A stretch of 64,000 bases of DNA, taken from contig NZ_JAKZGR010000018.1 in the NCBI RefSeq assembly GCF_022549675.1, forward strand, positions 1-64,000. Direction: 5' to 3'. A model generated the notes under the pieces. That model was not told the origin of the DNA. It worked only from the letters and a program-made list of their open reading frames with translations, and searched no databases. Positions 1-8,457 of the stretch are shown one piece after another (position 1 is the first letter of the stretch; every line of letters starts with the position of its first letter). A program made the translations under genes and the position numbers. Source of the DNA: Belliella kenyensis (lineage in GTDB: Bacteria; Bacteroidota; Bacteroidia; Cytophagales; Cyclobacteriaceae).

Positions 1-17
1 CTTAAAATACAAAAAAG

Positions 18-60
18 AAAACCCCGAAAAAAGCTGGGAACAGCCAAATTCGGGGTTTTT
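18..60. terminator. Rho-independent terminator hairpin, probably bidirectional
   Basis: Outer stem AAAACCCCGAA pairs with TTCGGGGTTTT around an inner GCTG-GGAA-CAGC hairpin. There is a T run on the plus strand and an A run before the stem, so it could end transcription from a plus-strand gene left of the window and also act as a backup for the minus-strand dehydrogenase gene. Confidence 0.75.
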
Positions 61-124
61 GTGTTATGTTTTTGTTAATTATTTTACTGATTATCAGTTA
101 GTTAATAATTAAGCAAGAAGCCCT

Positions 125-183
125 AAAAAATGAGTTAATTTACTGACTATTTGAATCTGTAAACAGTCTAGCAAATTAACTCA
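125..183 (-). terminator. Terminator hairpin downstream of the aldehyde dehydrogenase gene
   Basis: An 11-bp perfect stem (131-141 with 173-183) encloses a loop of about 31 bases that can pair further (ACTGACT with the AGTC segment). On the minus strand it is followed by a run of six T. It lies 27 bases after the stop codon of the minus-strand gene. Confidence 0.6.
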
Positions 184-209
184 CCTAATTTTTCAATAAA
201 TCTTATCGC

Positions 210-1754
210 TTATATATCAAATTTTATACCCTGAGCCAAAGGTAGCGCGCTTCCATAATTTATCGTATTGGTCTGTCTTCTCATATATGCTTTCCAAGAA
301 TCCGAGCCAGACTCTCTTCCACCCCCTGTTTCCTTTTCTCCTCCAAAAGCTCCTCCAATCTCTGCACCCGAAGTACCTATATTCACATTGGCAATACCAC
401 AATCTGATCCAGCTGCTGATAGAAAAAGCTCAGACTCTCTTATATTCAAGGTCATGATCGCAGACGACAAACCTTGAGGCACATCGTTTTGAATACCAAT
501 AGCCTCTTCCAAATCTTGGTAACGAATCAAATAAAGAATCGGTGCAAACGTCTCATGCTGAACCATCTCATAATGGTTTTCAGCTTCGATAATACAAGGC
601 TTGACATAGCAACCAGACTCAAACCCTTCTCCCTTCAATACCCCTCCAGAAACCAATTCTTTCCCCCCTTCAGCTTTAACATTGTCGATCGCTGTCAAAT
701 ACATGCTCACCGCGTCTTTATCAATCAAGGGACCAACGTGATTAGCTTCATCCAGAGGGTTACCCACTACTAATTTTTGATAAGCAGCCTTGAGCCTTTC
801 TTTTACTTCATCATACACTGCATCATGGACTATCAGTCTTCGGGTAGTAGTGCAACGCTGTCCTGCTGTACCCACAGCTCCAAAGAGAGATGCTCTAATC
901 GCAATGTCCAAATCAGCATGCTGTGATACAATCATTGCATTGTTACCCCCTAATTCTAGAAGTGATCTTCCCAATCGCCCTCCTACTTCCTGAGCTACTA
1001 TCTTACCCATACGAGTAGATCCAGTCGCGGAAACAAGCGGAATCCTCTTATCTCTGGAAATATACTCGCCAACCTTAAAGTCTCCTATAACCAATGAAGA
1101 AATGCCTTCTGGCATATCATTGGCACTTAATACACTTGAAATGATATGTTGACATGCAATTGCGGAAAGCGGAGCCTTTTCTGAGGGTTTCCATATGCAA
1201 ACATTTCCACATACCATAGCTATCATTGCGTTCCATGACCATACTGCTACTGGAAAATTAAATGCAGAGATCACACCCACTACACCGAGAGGATGCCACT
1301 GCTCGTACATCCTATGAGAGGGTCTCTCCGAATGCATTGTCAGACCGTATAATTGCCTAGATAGCCCCACTGCAAAATCACAGATATCGATCATTTCTTG
1401 AACCTCTCCCAAACCCTCCTGATAGGATTTGCCCATCTCATAAGAAACCAACTTACCTAAATCTTCTTTTGATTCCCTCAGCGCATTCCCTACTTGTCTC
1501 ACTATCTCTCCCCTCTGTGGCGCAGGAATGAGTCTCCAATGTTTAAAAGCTTTATCCGCTTGATTCATGACTTGGTCATAACCTGCTTTACTCGTGACCT
1601 TAACTTTACCGATCAGCGCACCATCAGCTGGAGAATATGAAGATATTTCACCTTCACTAGCCTCTATCCACTGCACACCCGTACTGGTACCTAAATTCTC
1701 CCCAGATATGCTCAGCCTTTTTAGGACTTCTTTTATTCCAAAATCTCGTGTCAT
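210..1754 (-). CDS. amaB: Aldehyde dehydrogenase, ALDH7 family (aminoadipate-semialdehyde dehydrogenase-like)
   Basis: A cytoplasmic NAD(P)-dependent aldehyde dehydrogenase of 514 residues, the usual length. The fold is complete: the N-terminal cofactor domain has the motif FNFPVAVWSWN and the GSTRMG turn, LLELGGNN carries the general-base Glu, and the catalytic Cys is residue 301 in GQRCTT. The ELGGNNA motif and overall sequence resemble ALDH7 (antiquitin/AmaB), whose members oxidise alpha-aminoadipate semialdehyde in lysine catabolism. Whether this protein uses that substrate is inference. It appears monocistronic, followed by a terminator at 125-183, with no lysine-pathway neighbours in view. 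Confidence 0.85.
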   Translation of the reverse strand: MTRDFGIKEVLKRLSISGENLGTSTGVQWIEASEGEISSYSPADGALIGKVKVTSKAGYDQVMNQADKAFKHWRLIPAPQRGEIVRQVGNALRESKEDLGKLVSYEMGKSYQEGLGEVQEMIDICDFAVGLSRQLYGLTMHSERPSHRMYEQWHPLGVVGVISAFNFPVAVWSWNAMIAMVCGNVCIWKPSEKAPLSAIACQHIISSVLSANDMPEGISSLVIGDFKVGEYISRDKRIPLVSATGSTRMGKIVAQEVGGRLGRSLLELGGNNAMIVSQHADLDIAIRASLFGAVGTAGQRCTTTRRLIVHDAVYDEVKERLKAAYQKLVVGNPLDEANHVGPLIDKDAVSMYLTAIDNVKAEGGKELVSGGVLKGEGFESGCYVKPCIIEAENHYEMVQHETFAPILYLIRYQDLEEAIGIQNDVPQGLSSAIMTLNIRESELFLSAAGSDCGIANVNIGTSGAEIGGAFGGEKETGGGRESGSDSWKAYMRRQTNTINYGSALPLAQGIKFDI

Positions 1755-1843
1755 TTTTTTGGGTTTAACATGCTAACAATATTGGTAAATCTAACAAAAA
1801 AAATAGATCATAAAAAAGACAGCCAAAATCAATAAACAAATAA

Positions 1844-2893
1844 CTATAGAAGTCTTTTCAAATCTACTGCATCTAAATATCGTCTGATACCCTTTCCAGG
1901 AACAAACCTGTACACAAAATTTATCCGATAATTCCCTGTCATTAGCGTATTATCAAAAGAAGAATTCCTAACCATCTCCACCCTATTATGCACATAGTTG
2001 AAATTGACTGACCACTTCTCAGAGTTATAACCTACAAATCCTCTCAAAAATAAATTAGAGCTAATAGCCCATCTATTTTCAAACCCACTTGCAAACTCTA
2101 AATTTTGATGACCCAGACTTAGGTTCGTTGAAGCGTAACCGGTGATAAAAAAATGCTTTAGGATCACAAAAGTATGAGCATACCCAGCATTGGGTCCGAA
2201 TTGAAAAAAGTTAGACCTTTGAAAATTCCTAGATTCATCTGACAAAAAACCAAGAGGCAAAATAGGCTGCTCATCAAGCACATTACCTCCATAAATTTCA
2301 AAACCCAGCAAAGGAGACCCCGCAGATTTCTTTTGCCACTCGTTTTGGAGAAAAGCTGCTCTCAAAGAAATCTTATCTCCATTAAACAAATATTGCACGT
2401 TTGCTCCAAACTTATGAACCCTCATGGTCGGACTGACATAGAAAGGCTCATTGCTAAAAGAATGTGAAGACAAGTCCACATAGTAACCTCTGTAGAATTG
2501 ACCAAAAAGATCAATTACGAGATTTTTGGGATAGGCATGAGCCTGTAGATCTAGATATTTTGACTCCCCAGTGCCACGGTCTGGGTTGAGAAAACCAAAC
2601 CCATAAGCCAAGTTCAATGTCAGGTTATTGTAAGTTGCTCCGATACCCATATTTAAAGTCGAGTTTGGTTCAAATCTCATTTTATCACCAGATACCCTAT
2701 CTTTCAATTCAAAAGCTGTATACTTCCTTGAGGTATAGACCCGAGTAGTCAATTTATCTGGGTACACTACATAATAAGTCGTATCCTCTTGAACAGCATA
2801 TAGATAATCAATACCCAGCATATAAAACAACCCAATGAGTACCACAAAACTTAAGGTGCGCATAATTAAATATTTAAAGATCAAGTTTGACAC
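1844..2893 (-). CDS. DUF4421 family outer-membrane beta-barrel protein
   Basis: 349 residues beginning with a short basic stretch and a hydrophobic signal segment (about residues 10-33). The rest is a run of alternating polar/aromatic beta strands with many Tyr, Phe and Asn, as expected for an outer-membrane barrel. The early segment YYVVYPDKLTTRVY and the strand LNMGIGATYNNLTLNLAYGF match my recollection of the DUF4421 family, which is largely restricted to Bacteroidota and has no assigned function. It is probably a single-gene unit; on the minus strand a weak TAGCTTTG element lies at 2906-2913, just upstream of the start. Confidence 0.7.
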   Translation of the reverse strand: MSNLIFKYLIMRTLSFVVLIGLFYMLGIDYLYAVQEDTTYYVVYPDKLTTRVYTSRKYTAFELKDRVSGDKMRFEPNSTLNMGIGATYNNLTLNLAYGFGFLNPDRGTGESKYLDLQAHAYPKNLVIDLFGQFYRGYYVDLSSHSFSNEPFYVSPTMRVHKFGANVQYLFNGDKISLRAAFLQNEWQKKSAGSPLLGFEIYGGNVLDEQPILPLGFLSDESRNFQRSNFFQFGPNAGYAHTFVILKHFFITGYASTNLSLGHQNLEFASGFENRWAISSNLFLRGFVGYNSEKWSVNFNYVHNRVEMVRNSSFDNTLMTGNYRINFVYRFVPGKGIRRYLDAVDLKRLL

Positions 2894-3130
2894 TCACATC
2901 AATTTCAAAGCTATTACAAAAACTCAAAAACTAGTCAATTAAATTTATTGATTTCGATTTTGAGACTGACCCCATGGATGAAAATTCAAAAATCTACTTT
3001 TCAAATCTATAGGTCAAACCAAACTAAATAAACTTCATGTAGAGCTCAACCATATTTCATGTCAAAGTCTAAGCCAAAAAAGCTAAAGTGAATCTAAATT
3101 TGAAACAAGATTATGTCAGAAAGGCTAAAA

Positions 3131-3160
3131 TAAAAAAGTCCTGCCAAAAGCAGGACCTTA
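3131..3160 (-). terminator. Rho-independent terminator of the candidate small RNA
   Basis: Stem GTCCTGC/GCAGGAC with a five-base loop, followed on the minus strand by TTTTTTATTTT. Confidence 0.75.
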
Positions 3161-3256
3161 AAATAATGTGAAGGCCAGAAAAAACAATTCTCATAATGAC
3201 CTTCACATTCGTAATAAAACAAAAATTCTAAGCAGAAAAAGTTGCTTAATCACCCG
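3131..3256 (-). ncRNA. Candidate small RNA with its own promoter and terminator
   Basis: On the minus strand a strong promoter (TTG at 3291-3289, 21-base spacer, TACCTTTG at 3267-3260) predicts a start near 3255. The transcript contains a small hairpin (TAAGCA/TGCTTA; 3229-3234 with 3243-3248), a 10-bp stem (AATGTGAAGG/CCTTCACATT; 3165-3174 with 3200-3209), and a GC-rich 7-bp stem followed by TTTTTTATTTT, which is a Rho-independent terminator. The unit is about 125 bases and is not the leader of the next gene because the terminator intervenes. A 16-codon frame starting at a GTG near the predicted start is possible, so it could instead encode a tiny peptide. I recognise no Rfam family. Confidence 0.5.
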
Positions 3257-3259
3257 AGA

Positions 3260-3291
3260 CAAAGGTAGATAAATTTCTGCTTAATTTCCAA
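3260..3291 (-). promoter_or_regulatory. Bacteroidota-type promoter for the candidate small RNA
   Basis: On the minus strand TTTGG contains the -33 TTG at 3291-3289. A 21-base spacer leads to TACCTTTG at 3267-3260, a full match to TAnnTTTG. Confidence 0.6.
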
Positions 3292-3616
3292 ATAATAATT
3301 CACGGTTTTTTTAGATAAAATATAAAAATAATAACACCAACATGATAAAAACAAGGGTCAAAAAAAATGAAAACGATTGCATCTCAATCAAAGGGCAATC
3401 ATCTCTCGGAAACAATTTAAAAAGACAAATGCAGAATTAAATTTCATTTAAAAGGCAACAAAAGGCAATTTTTAGTATATTTATAAACTTAAAGTTCAAA
3501 ATACTTATCTAATGTCATTACATCAATTATCAAAAAAAGTGTAAAATAAATAGAAATTATATGTAGGTACATCAATTAACGGTAGTTCAATTATTTCTTG
3601 TATTATTCATATTTAA

Positions 3617-3778
3617 ACTACTCAATACTTTAGAATCTACCAATTTGAATTTAGGAGCGACATTTTTTCGTTTTGGAGAGCAAAGGATGTCATTGCAGAC
3701 GAGTCTTTGACAGAAAGTCTAGATTTAGGAGATGATAATTTTTCCATGAATTTTCTTAAAAATAATTTTTCTAAATAA
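3617..3778 (+). other. Possible gene remnant: open frame without a start codon
   Basis: 53 sense codons follow a TAA at 3614-3616 and end in TAA at 3776-3778. The translation has a protein-like composition (for example IFSFWRAKDVIADESLTES) but no start codon in a usable position and no ribosome-binding or promoter signal. It may be the 3' tail of a decayed gene or chance. Confidence 0.2.
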
Positions 3779-3832
3779 AAAAACAGCTAATTATTTCATC
3801 AAATACTAATATAAGGGACAGAGAAAGCTAGC

Positions 3833-3863
3833 TTGTATAATAATATAACAATCTCTATTTTTG
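3833..3863 (+). promoter_or_regulatory. Promoter of the DUF4254/glycosyltransferase cluster
   Basis: TTG at 3833-3835, a 20-base spacer and TATTTTTG at 3856-3863. Only four bases separate the -7 box from the ATG at 3868, so transcription is predicted to start at or next to the start codon, giving a leaderless mRNA. Confidence 0.65.
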
Positions 3864-3867
3864 CATC

Positions 3868-4476
3868 ATGATCAGTGAGACAGCCAACGAAATTTTCCAA
3901 AAAGCAATACAAGATTATCATATTTTCGATCAAATAGACCGAACTATAGAGAATCCTTATCACAAGGACACACTTGAGCACTTGTTATATATGAAGTGCT
4001 GGATAGACACTGCTCAGTGGCACATGGAAGATGTGGTTCGGGATCCTAAAATCGCTCCAGAAGAAGGATTGTATTGGAAAAGAAGGATTGATCAGCAGAA
4101 CCAAGTCCGTACCGATACTGTCGAGTTTATAGATAGTTATTATTTGGATTTGTTCAAAAATGTAGTTCCAAATACTGATGCAAAAGTAAATAGCGAAAGT
4201 CCAGCATGGGCCATCGATAGGCTGTCGATTCTTGCTTTGAAAATATACCATATGGAGCAAGAGACCCTCCGTACAGACATATCAAAAGCACATTTTGCAA
4301 AATGTAAGGAAAAACTTGATATTCTCTTAGAACAAAGGAAGGATTTATCACAAAGTATTGATGACTTACTTACTGATATAAAATCCGGAAAAAAATACAT
4401 GAAAGTCTATAAGCAGATGAAAATGTATAATGACCCGACTATGAATCCAGTATTATACGGGAATTCTAAAAGCTAA
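3868..4476 (+). CDS. DUF4254 domain-containing protein
   Basis: 202 residues, entirely helical in character with no signal peptide or membrane segment, so probably cytoplasmic. The N-terminal part (FQKAIQDYHIFD through HMEDVVRDP and YWKRRIDQQNQVRTDTVE) matches my recollection of DUF4254, a Bacteroidota family of unknown function usually found beside GT9 heptosyltransferase-like genes. That pairing holds here: the GT9 gene starts two bases after its stop. Together with the three downstream glycosyltransferases this suggests a role in surface glycan synthesis, but the biochemical function is unknown. The start is fixed by the promoter immediately upstream. Confidence 0.75.
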   Translation: MISETANEIFQKAIQDYHIFDQIDRTIENPYHKDTLEHLLYMKCWIDTAQWHMEDVVRDPKIAPEEGLYWKRRIDQQNQVRTDTVEFIDSYYLDLFKNVVPNTDAKVNSESPAWAIDRLSILALKIYHMEQETLRTDISKAHFAKCKEKLDILLEQRKDLSQSIDDLLTDIKSGKKYMKVYKQMKMYNDPTMNPVLYGNSKS

Positions 4477-4478
4477 AC

Positions 4479-5504
4479 ATGAATCGCATCATAGTGACCC
4501 GGTTTTCTGCGATGGGTGATGTTGCCATGACGGCATCTGTAATCAGAGAGTTTGTCGAACAAAACAAAAATATAGAAATCATCATGGTTTCAAGGGGTCA
4601 TTTTGCTGATTTTTTTAAAAACATACCTAGAGTCCAATTCCTTGAAATCAGACCAAAAACCACTCATAAGGGTCTTTTCGGACTATATCGCCTCTCTAGG
4701 GAACTTCTTAGGTACAAACCTTCCGCTCTCGTGGATTTACACAACAACCTGAGAAGTAGATTTATCAGCCTTTTTTTCAAACTTTCCAATCACCCTGTCA
4801 GCACTCTGAACAAAAGGAGAAAGGAGAAGAAGTCCTTCATAAACGGAAAGACTTCAAAGCTCCTTAAGTTACCTTTGGTAACGGAAGCTTATGCTGATGC
4901 TTTTCGAAATTTGGGCTACACCTTGGTACTATCACACCAGCTGTATAAAAAATCTAATCCAATACCTGAAAATCTTAAAGACTTATTTTCTAAAGGAAGA
5001 ACTTTTATAGGAATTGCGCCATTTGCTCAGCATGTCTATAAGGTATTTCCCGAAAATAAAATGGAGGAAGTCATCGCTCAACTCCACAAAAAAGGTCACA
5101 CTATCCTTTTATTTGGTGGAGGAAAAGAGGAAAAACAAAAGACTGAAGCTTGGTCAGAAAAGTATTCAAATACGATAAGCACTATAGGCAAATATTCCTT
5201 GAGCGAAGAGTTGGACATTATTGCAAATTTAGACGTCATGATTAGCATGGACAGTTCAGGTATGCATATGGCTTCGCTTGTTGGCACAAAATGTGTTTCA
5301 ATTTGGGGAGCTACCCATCCAAATTTAGGTTTTTTGGGATATGGTCAATCATTGGAAAACTGTGTGCAAGTGGAGCATACATCAAGACCAAGCTCTATCT
5401 ACGGGAACAAACCTTGCGACTGTGATGGTGTGGAGGCAATAGATTTAGTAAGTCCAGAGATGGTGGTAGAGAAGGTGGCAGAGGTTCTACTGAAAAACAA
5501 GTAA
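4479..5504 (+). CDS. Glycosyltransferase family 9 (heptosyltransferase-like)
   Basis: 341 residues, the normal GT9 length. The N-terminal domain opens with RFSAMGDVAMT, the family's nucleotide-sugar domain start, followed by ALVDLHNNLRS. The C-terminal domain contains the conserved MDSSGMHMASLVGTKCVSIWGATHP block that binds the donor sugar nucleotide. GT9 enzymes usually add heptose or a similar sugar to lipopolysaccharide cores at the inner face of the cytoplasmic membrane; the actual donor here is not determinable. It is tightly coupled to the DUF4254 gene and is followed 34 bases later by a GT4 gene. Confidence 0.85.
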   Translation: MNRIIVTRFSAMGDVAMTASVIREFVEQNKNIEIIMVSRGHFADFFKNIPRVQFLEIRPKTTHKGLFGLYRLSRELLRYKPSALVDLHNNLRSRFISLFFKLSNHPVSTLNKRRKEKKSFINGKTSKLLKLPLVTEAYADAFRNLGYTLVLSHQLYKKSNPIPENLKDLFSKGRTFIGIAPFAQHVYKVFPENKMEEVIAQLHKKGHTILLFGGGKEEKQKTEAWSEKYSNTISTIGKYSLSEELDIIANLDVMISMDSSGMHMASLVGTKCVSIWGATHPNLGFLGYGQSLENCVQVEHTSRPSSIYGNKPCDCDGVEAIDLVSPEMVVEKVAEVLLKNK

Positions 5505-5538
5505 TACGCCATCAATACAAGTAAATTTAAAGTTTACC

Positions 5539-6780
5539 ATGAAGAAAATAGCATTTATAGTATGCCAATACGGTAAAGAAGTAAATGGAGGGGCTGAAAT
5601 TCACTGTAAAATGCTAGCAGAGAGGCTTACCCCTTTCTATGATGTGGAGGTTCTAACATCGACAACCATAGATATTAACACATTTGAACCTTTCTATGAA
5701 GAAGGTCTTGAAATAATGAACGAGGTAAAAGTCAGAAGATTTCAAACACAACCATTTGAAAAATCGAAATATGAAAAGATTTACAAAGCCAGCAAGCTAG
5801 GCAGAAAAATAAGACGTAATTTATTCCGCATCAAAGCTTTGAAATGGATATCTAATTTGTTTCCTGTTTGGTCAATAGGGACTGGAAAAGAAGAGGAAAT
5901 GTTAAAGGCTCATGGTCTATTTTCCCCATCTTTAATTGAATATGTAAATCAAAATGTAAATAGTTATCAAGCAATAATACTGATTTCTTATCCTTACCCT
6001 TCAACTTATTTCATAGGAAAAAAATATCCCAATAATTGTATATTGATTCCAACTGCACATGAAGAAGGTGACCTATACAGATCCATCCAATCAAAAATTT
6101 TTACAGAAATATTTCATATTGCATTCAATACTGAAGCTGAGAGGGATTTATGCAAAAAGGTATTTGGCAACAAACTTTCTAAGTCAAGTATACTAGCAGT
6201 TGGGATAGACATTACTGAACCAACCTCAGAGGATCATATAGTTGAAAAATTCGATTTACCTGATTCATATATCTTATATTTTGGACGGATTACCCCTGTT
6301 AAAATCGGAAAACTAACCGACTGGTTTTTAGAATATAAAAAGATCAATAAATCAAATGTTAAGCTTGTTTTAACGGGCAGACTTTTCATGAAGATGGTAA
6401 ATAATGAAGATATTATTTATACAGGGTTTGTATCAGAAGCTGAAAAAACCGCACTGATCTCCAAAGCTAGAATGGTCGTAAACCCTTCAGATAAAGAGAG
6501 TTTGTCCTTATTATTATTAGAGTCAATGGCACTTGGCAAGCCCGTTATCGTAAATGGTAATTGTGAAGTAATGAAACAACATTGTATAAAAAGTGATTTT
6601 GCTTGCGATTACTTCATTACCAAAAATGACTTTTTCAATAAATTGGAATTATCCCTAGAGAATTCAAAATACAGAGATAATATGGTAAAAAAGGCTAAGG
6701 AATATGTTTTAACACACTATAATTGGAAGAAAATAATTTCAGATCTTAAAATATTGATTGAAGAAGTCCCTGTAAAATAA
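5539..6780 (+). CDS. Glycosyltransferase family 4 (GT-B fold)
   Basis: 413 residues. The N-terminal domain begins MKKIAFIVCQYGKEVNGGAEIHC, with the glycine-rich loop typical of GT4 acceptor domains. The C-terminal half has LYFGRITPVKIG and the signature NPSDKESLSLLLLESMALGKPVI, in which the E-x7-E motif contacts the nucleotide sugar. It probably elongates a surface polysaccharide or lipopolysaccharide with an unknown sugar. Third gene of the cluster. The base composition looks more AT-rich than the flanking metabolic genes, as is common for exchangeable glycan loci. Confidence 0.82.
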   Translation: MKKIAFIVCQYGKEVNGGAEIHCKMLAERLTPFYDVEVLTSTTIDINTFEPFYEEGLEIMNEVKVRRFQTQPFEKSKYEKIYKASKLGRKIRRNLFRIKALKWISNLFPVWSIGTGKEEEMLKAHGLFSPSLIEYVNQNVNSYQAIILISYPYPSTYFIGKKYPNNCILIPTAHEEGDLYRSIQSKIFTEIFHIAFNTEAERDLCKKVFGNKLSKSSILAVGIDITEPTSEDHIVEKFDLPDSYILYFGRITPVKIGKLTDWFLEYKKINKSNVKLVLTGRLFMKMVNNEDIIYTGFVSEAEKTALISKARMVVNPSDKESLSLLLLESMALGKPVIVNGNCEVMKQHCIKSDFACDYFITKNDFFNKLELSLENSKYRDNMVKKAKEYVLTHYNWKKIISDLKILIEEVPVK

Positions 6781-6786
6781 CGAATA

Positions 6787-7599
6787 ATGAGTAACAGAAC
6801 CAAAGTTTCACTATTAATTACAACCTATAATTGGCCAGAGGCTTTAAACCTTTGTTTTCAAAGTATTTTAAATCAGCACACTCTGCCAGATGAGGTAGTT
6901 TTTGCCGATGATGGGTCAAAAGATCCCACAAGAAACTTAATAGAAAGCTTTCATAAAAAGACTGACACCCCTATTCAACATATTTGGCAAGAAGATGATG
7001 GATTTCAACTAGCTAAAATCCGAAACAAAGCTATTGCAGCATGTAAACACCCCTATATCATACAAATTGACGGTGATTTAATTTTAAATCCATACTTTAT
7101 TCAAGATCATATTAACCATATAAAAACCAACTCATTCACAACTGGAAGTAGAGTAAATTTACATGAATCATACTCAAAAAAAATCATAAACTCTGGAATA
7201 CTTTCGCCTATAAATGAAATTAAAAAAAACAGCAATAATTTTTTTAATGGTCTTAGGATGCCCTATTTAACAAAATTTCTTTCAAATAAATATAAGACTA
7301 AAAATAAGTACAGAGACTTCACAAGAGGTTGTAATATGGCATATTGGAGAGATGACGCAATTCAAATTAATGGATATAATGAAAATATGATTGGGTGGGG
7401 TAGTGAAGATAAAGAGTTTGTAACAAGAATGATAAATAACGGAAAAGAAAAGAGATTTTTGAAATTTTCAGCTATAGTTTATCACATTTGGCATCAATTT
7501 TCGAATAGATCTAGTCAAAATATTAATGACGAGATTTATCAAAATGCTGTCAATCAAAGAATTATTAAAACACAAAACGGTATTGACAAATATCTATAA
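6787..7599 (+). CDS. Glycosyltransferase family 2 with Glyco_transf_7C-type C-terminus
   Basis: 270 residues with a GT-A fold: SLLITTYNWPEAL at the start, FADDGSKDPT for nucleotide binding, QIDGDLIL as the DxD-like metal site, and RGCNMAYWRDDAIQINGYNE followed by GWGSEDKEF, the W-G-x-E-D motif of the galactosyltransferase-type C-terminal region. No membrane segment. Very AT-rich, including homopolymer A and T runs around 7220-7245. It begins seven bases after the GT4 stop, so it is in the same transcript. Donor and acceptor are unknown. Confidence 0.82.
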   Translation: MSNRTKVSLLITTYNWPEALNLCFQSILNQHTLPDEVVFADDGSKDPTRNLIESFHKKTDTPIQHIWQEDDGFQLAKIRNKAIAACKHPYIIQIDGDLILNPYFIQDHINHIKTNSFTTGSRVNLHESYSKKIINSGILSPINEIKKNSNNFFNGLRMPYLTKFLSNKYKTKNKYRDFTRGCNMAYWRDDAIQINGYNENMIGWGSEDKEFVTRMINNGKEKRFLKFSAIVYHIWHQFSNRSSQNINDEIYQNAVNQRIIKTQNGIDKYL

Positions 7600-7600
7600 A

Positions 7601-8407
7601 ATGAATGCATCAGTCATCATCAGCACATACAACTCTCCAGAATGGCTTGAAAAAGTACTTTTAGGTTTTCTATGTCAATCTCACAAGGAATTTGAGATCA
7701 TCATCGCTGATGATGGATCAACACAAGAGACTGCCAGATTAATAGATAATTACAAAATCCAATTTGAGTCTCTTGTGCATGTATGGCATCCAGATGAGGG
7801 GTTTAGAAAATGTCAAATTTTAAACAAAGCAATTGAAGCCTCCACTACCCCTTACTTGATTTTCACTGATGGAGATTGCATCCCAAGAAAAGATTTTTTA
7901 AAAAATCACCTAAAGTATAGAGAGGAAGGTAAATTTCTTTCTGGTGGATACTTTAAACTACCACTTTCCATTTCGAAAGCCATTACACCCGAAATTATCG
8001 AAAATCAGCTTTGTTTTGACACAGAATGGCTAGCTGAAAATGGTCTTGAAAACACATTCAAAAACACTAAGCTATCTAACAGCAAGACACTTACAAGCAT
8101 ACTGAATGCTATCACAACCACCAAGCCTTCTTGGAATGGTCACAATGCCTCAGGATGGAAAGAAGATATTTTGGCTGTAAACGGGTTTGACGAAAGGATG
8201 AAATATGGAGGTGAAGATCGTGAGCTTGGCGAGAGGTTAGAAAATTATGGAATCTCAGGGACACAAATAAGATACAAAGCAATATGTGTACACTTGGATC
8301 ATGAAAGATCATACATCAAAGAAGAAGATCTTATCCAAAACAAGGCCATCAGAAAAGCTACAAAAAAAAACAAAACCGTGTTTACCCCCTATGGGATAAA
8401 AAAATAA
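7601..8407 (+). CDS. Glycosyltransferase family 2
   Basis: 268 residues from the ATG at 7601; an earlier ATG at 7526 would overlap the previous gene by 74 bases and add 25 residues with no GT2 similarity, so I reject it. Motifs: SVIISTYNSPEWL, IADDGSTQET, FTDGDCIPR (DxD-like) and NGFDERMKYGGEDRELGER, equivalent to the G-G-E-D motif of its neighbour. The two adjacent GT2 proteins share motif order and look like diverged paralogues acting in one glycan pathway. Last gene of the cluster, followed by a convergent terminator. Confidence 0.82.
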   Translation: MNASVIISTYNSPEWLEKVLLGFLCQSHKEFEIIIADDGSTQETARLIDNYKIQFESLVHVWHPDEGFRKCQILNKAIEASTTPYLIFTDGDCIPRKDFLKNHLKYREEGKFLSGGYFKLPLSISKAITPEIIENQLCFDTEWLAENGLENTFKNTKLSNSKTLTSILNAITTTKPSWNGHNASGWKEDILAVNGFDERMKYGGEDRELGERLENYGISGTQIRYKAICVHLDHERSYIKEEDLIQNKAIRKATKKNKTVFTPYGIKK

Positions 8408-8409
8408 AA

Positions 8410-8444
8410 GAAGAGTATGGGAAATGGGACTCCCAATACTCTTC
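8410..8444. terminator. Shared terminator between convergent genes
   Basis: GAAGAGTAT plus GGGA pairs with TCCC plus ATACTCTTC with one bulged A. It sits between the plus-strand GT2 stop at 8407 and the minus-strand aminotransferase stop at 8458 and can serve both directions. Confidence 0.7.
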
Positions 8445-8457
8445 CTATTTTGGGCAA

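Larger units (their letters stand above)
2894..3867. other. Gene-poor intergenic region of about 970 bases
   Basis: No convincing protein gene. It holds a candidate minus-strand small RNA (3131-3256), its promoter, and a terminator. Bases 3617-3778 form an open frame of 53 codons without a start codon that reads like the tail of a lost gene. The rest is very AT-rich and shows nothing I can assign. Confidence 0.6.
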
